64,000 nt of DNA from assembly GCA_016217675.1 (NCBI GenBank), contig JACRHC010000051.1, forward strand, positions 19,277-83,276, written 5' to 3'. A program made the translations under genes and the position numbers. The DNA comes from Nitrospirota bacterium. Lineage in GTDB: Bacteria; Nitrospirota; Thermodesulfovibrionia; Thermodesulfovibrionales; UBA6898. This document shows positions 61,323 to 64,000 of the stretch, piece by piece (within the stretch, counting starts at the first letter, position 1; the number at the start of each line of letters is the position of its first letter). The notes under the pieces are model-generated. The model was given only the letters and a program-made list of their open reading frames with translations, did not search any database and was not told the DNA's origin.

Positions 61323-62720
61323 ATGAATGACTATCAGTATGACCACCAGACGGTAAAAGGCTTTATCGTCTCCTCGATCTTCTGGGGAGTGGTCGGTATT
61401 CTAATCGGGCTCTGGATCTCGATCCAGTTGTGGAAGCCCGAACTGAATATACCGCCCTTTTTCACGTATGGAAGACTGAGGGTAGTACACACCAACGGAC
61501 TCGCTTTCGGGCTCGGCATTGGGGCGATCTTCGGCATTTCCTATTACATTGTGATGAGGCTGACAAAAAGACCTCTTCTTTTTCCGAAGCTTGCCCGCTT
61601 TCATCTCTATCTGTTCAATGTCGCAATCGCACTTGCAGCAGTCAGCCTCTTCATGGGCATGAACCAGTCTCTTGAGTACGCTGAACTTGAATGGCCCCTT
61701 GATATCGGAGTCGTGATCCTCTGGGTCATCTTCGCCGTCAACGTCTTCGGCACGATCATCAAGAGGAAAGAGGAGCAGATGTATATCTCGCTCTGGTATA
61801 TCATCGCAACGGTCGTTGCGGTTGCCGTGCTTTATATCGTCAACAACATTACAGTGCCTGCAGGTCTCTTCAAATCCTATTCGGTTTTTGCCGGTGTCAA
61901 CAGCGCCAATGTCCAGTGGTGGTACGGCCATAATGCGGTCGGCTTCATATTCACCACACCGATTCTGGCAATGTTCTACTATTTCCTGCCGAAATCAACG
62001 GGGTTGCCGATCTTCAGCCACAGGCTCTCGATCATCGCCTTCTGGTCTCTGGTCTTCGCCTATCTCTGGACCGGGGCCCATCATCTCGTGTACACACCGC
62101 TGCCTGACTGGATTCAGACCCTCGGCATCGTCTTCACCCTTTTCCTGATCGCCCCGTCGTGGGGATCGGTCGTAAACGGATACTACACGGTAGGCTCTGA
62201 CTGGTCCAAGATGCAGACCAATTATCTGACGAAGTTCTTCATCATGGGAATCACCTTCTACGGTCTACAGACCGTGCAGGGTCCTACCCAGGCGATCAGG
62301 GTCGTCAGTTCCCTTATCCATTACACAGACTGGGTACCGGGCCATGTACATATGGGAACCATGGGATGGGTGACCATGACCGTAGCCGCCTCTGTTTACT
62401 ACATTATCCCGAAGATCTATAACACCGAGATCTACAGCATCAAGGTGGCAAACACACATTTCTGGCTGGTGCTGATCGGCCAGGTCATGTTCTCGGTCAC
62501 CATGTGGATCACCGGCATTCAGCAGGGAGCACTCTGGAAGGCGACGAACGCTGATGGAAGCCTTAAATACACCTTTATGGAAGGGCTGGTAAAAAATTAT
62601 CCCTTCTGGCAGCTAAGGACCGTTGCAGGCCTGATCTTCACGGTCGGCATGCTCTTCTTTATCTATAACATCTACATGACGATGCGCAAGGGCAAAGCTC
62701 CTGCGGCGTCACAGGCATAG
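61323..62720 (+). CDS. ccoN: cbb3-type cytochrome c oxidase subunit I
   Basis: 465 residues, about 12 membrane helices. Heme-copper motifs: VHTNGLAFGLGIGAIFG (low-spin heme His), WWYGHNAVGFIFTTP (CuB His), WTGAHHLVYTPLPDW (two CuB His), and HYTDWVPGHVHMGTMGW (heme His pair). Catalyses O2 reduction to water with proton pumping at low O2. AAGGAGGAG upstream. The next gene begins 10 bases later. Confidence 0.96.
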   Translation: MNDYQYDHQTVKGFIVSSIFWGVVGILIGLWISIQLWKPELNIPPFFTYGRLRVVHTNGLAFGLGIGAIFGISYYIVMRLTKRPLLFPKLARFHLYLFNVAIALAAVSLFMGMNQSLEYAELEWPLDIGVVILWVIFAVNVFGTIIKRKEEQMYISLWYIIATVVAVAVLYIVNNITVPAGLFKSYSVFAGVNSANVQWWYGHNAVGFIFTTPILAMFYYFLPKSTGLPIFSHRLSIIAFWSLVFAYLWTGAHHLVYTPLPDWIQTLGIVFTLFLIAPSWGSVVNGYYTVGSDWSKMQTNYLTKFFIMGITFYGLQTVQGPTQAIRVVSSLIHYTDWVPGHVHMGTMGWVTMTVAASVYYIIPKIYNTEIYSIKVANTHFWLVLIGQVMFSVTMWITGIQQGALWKATNADGSLKYTFMEGLVKNYPFWQLRTVAGLIFTVGMLFFIYNIYMTMRKGKAPAASQA

Positions 62721-62730
62721 GGGGTGGACC

Positions 62731-63663
62731 ATGGCTGGTGAAATCTACAGAAAACCGATCATGTTCGCCATAGTGGCTGCGGTCGTCATACTCATCGGCA
62801 CGATCGCCACCGTATTTTTCCCGATGTTCACTGAGGGCATGCATCCGAAGCTCGAAAACCTGAAACCCTACACTGCACTGCAACTGGCAGGAAAAGATAT
62901 CTACCAGCGTGAAGGTTGCAATAACTGCCATACCCAGACTGTTCGACCTCTGAAGACCGAGGTGATGCGGTATGGTGATTACTCGAAGGCGGGCGAATTC
63001 ACCTATGACCGTCCGTTTCTCTGGGGTTCAAAGAGAACAGGTCCTGACCTTGCCCGGATTGGTGGAAAGTATCCTGATGCATGGCACCACAACCACTTTG
63101 AAAATCCTCAGTCATTTTTCAAGGAATCGAACATGCCGAAATACGGCTGGCTCAAAGACAGCAGGCTCGACCCCGTTGATATGGAAGTGCATATGAAGGT
63201 CAACGGATTTCCTTATACAAAAGAAGAGATTGCTGACCTGTCATCGAAGACCGAACTCGATGCCCTGGTGGCTTACATGCAGGTGATCGGCACTGCAGTT
63301 AAAAGAGCCGCACCGGCAGCGCCCGGCAAGGCCTCATCCGATCACGAGGTTGAAAATCCATTTAAAAACGATCCGAAAGCTGCAGCTCTGGGCAAGGATA
63401 TCTATGACCAGAACTGCGCAATGTGTCATGGCACGCAAGGTGAAGGCGGCATCGGCCCAAGCCTCACTGACGACATGTTCCTGTACATAAAGGGTGATCT
63501 GCCGGACGACGACTACTATGAGGTCATTCATAACGGTACGGAACAGGGCAAGGTCGAGGAAGGTAGAACCATGAAAGGCGGCATGCCGCCCTATGGCGGT
63601 CAGCTCGACAAAAACAGGATATGGCAGGTAATTTCCTATATCCGTTCGCTGCAGAAAAAGTGA
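62731..63663 (+). CDS. ccoO: cbb3 oxidase subunit II fused to a CcoP-type cytochrome c domain
   Basis: 310 residues. N-terminal membrane helix (FAIVAAVVILIGTIATVFF), then a CcoO domain with heme motif GCNNCHTQTVRPL (~70) and downstream SNMPKYGWL (likely Met ligand). A linker (~190-215, Ala/Pro-rich) leads to a second cytochrome c domain with NCAMCHGTQGEGGIGPSL (~225) and a late MKGGMPPYGG Met ligand. In classic cbb3 the second part is a separate diheme CcoP. Here subunit II carries one extra heme domain. RBS GGGGG. Confidence 0.93.
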   Translation: MAGEIYRKPIMFAIVAAVVILIGTIATVFFPMFTEGMHPKLENLKPYTALQLAGKDIYQREGCNNCHTQTVRPLKTEVMRYGDYSKAGEFTYDRPFLWGSKRTGPDLARIGGKYPDAWHHNHFENPQSFFKESNMPKYGWLKDSRLDPVDMEVHMKVNGFPYTKEEIADLSSKTELDALVAYMQVIGTAVKRAAPAAPGKASSDHEVENPFKNDPKAAALGKDIYDQNCAMCHGTQGEGGIGPSLTDDMFLYIKGDLPDDDYYEVIHNGTEQGKVEEGRTMKGGMPPYGGQLDKNRIWQVISYIRSLQKK

Positions 63664-63673
63664 GGAGGATATT

Positions 63674-63865
63674 ATGGCAGAAGATTTTGACGATACCAAC
63701 ATTGAAGACTTTGAAGCAAAGGACACGGCCAGAAAACTTCCTGTGGGCTGGCTGATCCTGTTCTGGGGCCTGATCCTCTGGGGCATCTATTATTTTGCGA
63801 TGTATTCGCCTTCCATCAGCGGATGGACCCAGTCAAAGGCCTACGAGGAATCTGTAAAGAAATAG
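63674..63865 (+). CDS. FixP/CcoP N-terminal-domain-like small membrane subunit
   Basis: 63 residues with one membrane helix: RKLPVGWLILFWGLILWGIY then MYSPSISGWTQSKAYEES. This is the typical N-terminal segment of CcoP (PxxWxxxFxxTIxWGxxYxxxYP...W) standing alone, with no heme motif. GAGGAGG upstream. It completes the oxidase operon: CcoN, CcoO-cytochrome c fusion, CcoP N-domain. Confidence 0.85.
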   Translation: MAEDFDDTNIEDFEAKDTARKLPVGWLILFWGLILWGIYYFAMYSPSISGWTQSKAYEESVKK

Positions 63866-63900
63866 CAAGAACTTTTTAGGAAATTGATATTGGATTAACA

Positions 63901-63976
63901 AATCCCTCCCAACCTCCCTTTGCTAAAGGGAGGTAATAAGCCCCTCTTTGACAAAGAGGGGTTGGGGGAGATTTTA
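63901..63976. repeat. REP-like dispersed element after the cbb3 operon
   Basis: Two perfect 9-bp hairpins, CCTCCCTTT-GCT-AAAGGGAGG (63913-63933) and CCCCTCTTT-GAC-AAAGAGGGG (63941-63961), lie inside an outer imperfect stem (AATCCCTCCCAA with TTGGGGGAGATT, 10 of 12 pairs). The whole could fold as a three-way junction. Related to 33164-33252. It could also end cbb3 transcription. Confidence 0.8.
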
Positions 63977-64000
63977 TAGCTCAATACTGAAAGACAAGGA

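Noticed and set aside
1..64000. CRISPR arrays, tRNA or rRNA genes, insertion sequences, prophage
   Set aside because: No regularly spaced repeats, cloverleaf-type genes, transposase or phage structural proteins were found by eye on either strand; a short tRNA could be missed without a scan.

Overview
The window looks like a piece of chromosome from a Gram-negative, respiratory, probably uncultivated bacterium with medium G+C. Nitrospirota (Thermodesulfovibrio-like) or a deep Desulfobacterota relative fits best. This is inference from gene content: many multiheme c-type cytochromes, a cbb3 oxidase of rearranged architecture, LPS-type genes (heptose adenylyltransferase, heptosyltransferase-like GT9), DUF3786, DUF438-hemerythrin and ferredoxin-thioredoxin reductase proteins. 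I saw no rRNA, tRNA, CRISPR array, insertion sequence or prophage.

Layout. 1-6.4 kb: threonine synthase (cut by the left edge), an HNH nuclease, a CvfB-like RNA-binding protein, DUF3786, a tiny ferritin-like protein, an MBL hydrolase and a GAF-GGDEF protein. 6.6-8.8 kb: a GspB/ExeA pair. 8.95-19.8 kb: a minus-strand block with a 7-heme PKD cytochrome, a 4-heme cytochrome, two NHL beta-propeller lipoproteins, a 5-heme lipoprotein, a 680-residue outer-membrane barrel and a 12-heme cytochrome. I read it as a candidate porin-cytochrome conduit for extracellular electron transfer. 20.3-29.5 kb: signalling (TPR lipoprotein, NarL-type two-component pair, c554-like cytochrome, HD-GYP regulator, DUF438-hemerythrin-PAS protein, chemoreceptor). 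29.5-36.4 kb: a housekeeping run mfd-rfaE2-nudix-ybgC-rseP-dxr. 36.5-41.1 kb: a histidine kinase, a membrane protein, GT9, and a glutaredoxin / ferredoxin-thioredoxin reductase pair. 41.1-44.9 kb: an accessory patch with a DUF4160-DUF2442 module set between two copies of a ~145 bp duplication, followed by an A+T-richer three-gene cassette ending in a PIN-like protein. 44.9-59.2 kb: mostly housekeeping (gpmA, EF-G-like, rfbA, nth, cspA, SUI1, DEAD helicase, prfC, greB). 59.3-63.9 kb: a peroxiredoxin operon facing an Rrf2 regulator and a cbb3 oxidase operon.

The sharpest sequence-level signal is UGA recoding. Two genes are interrupted by a single in-frame TGA exactly where the family has a redox cysteine: the peroxidatic residue of an AhpC/Prx protein (codon 56 of 59697-60305, minus) and the first cysteine of the RseC/MucC cysteine cluster (codon 26 of 46266-46694, plus). 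In each case a perfect hairpin follows, with its loop 20-24 nt downstream of the TGA. A selenocysteine peroxiredoxin is a known type. A selenocysteine RseC is, as far as I know, not described. The other strong candidates for something new are the NHL/porin/cytochrome conduit and the PIN-like three-gene cassette.
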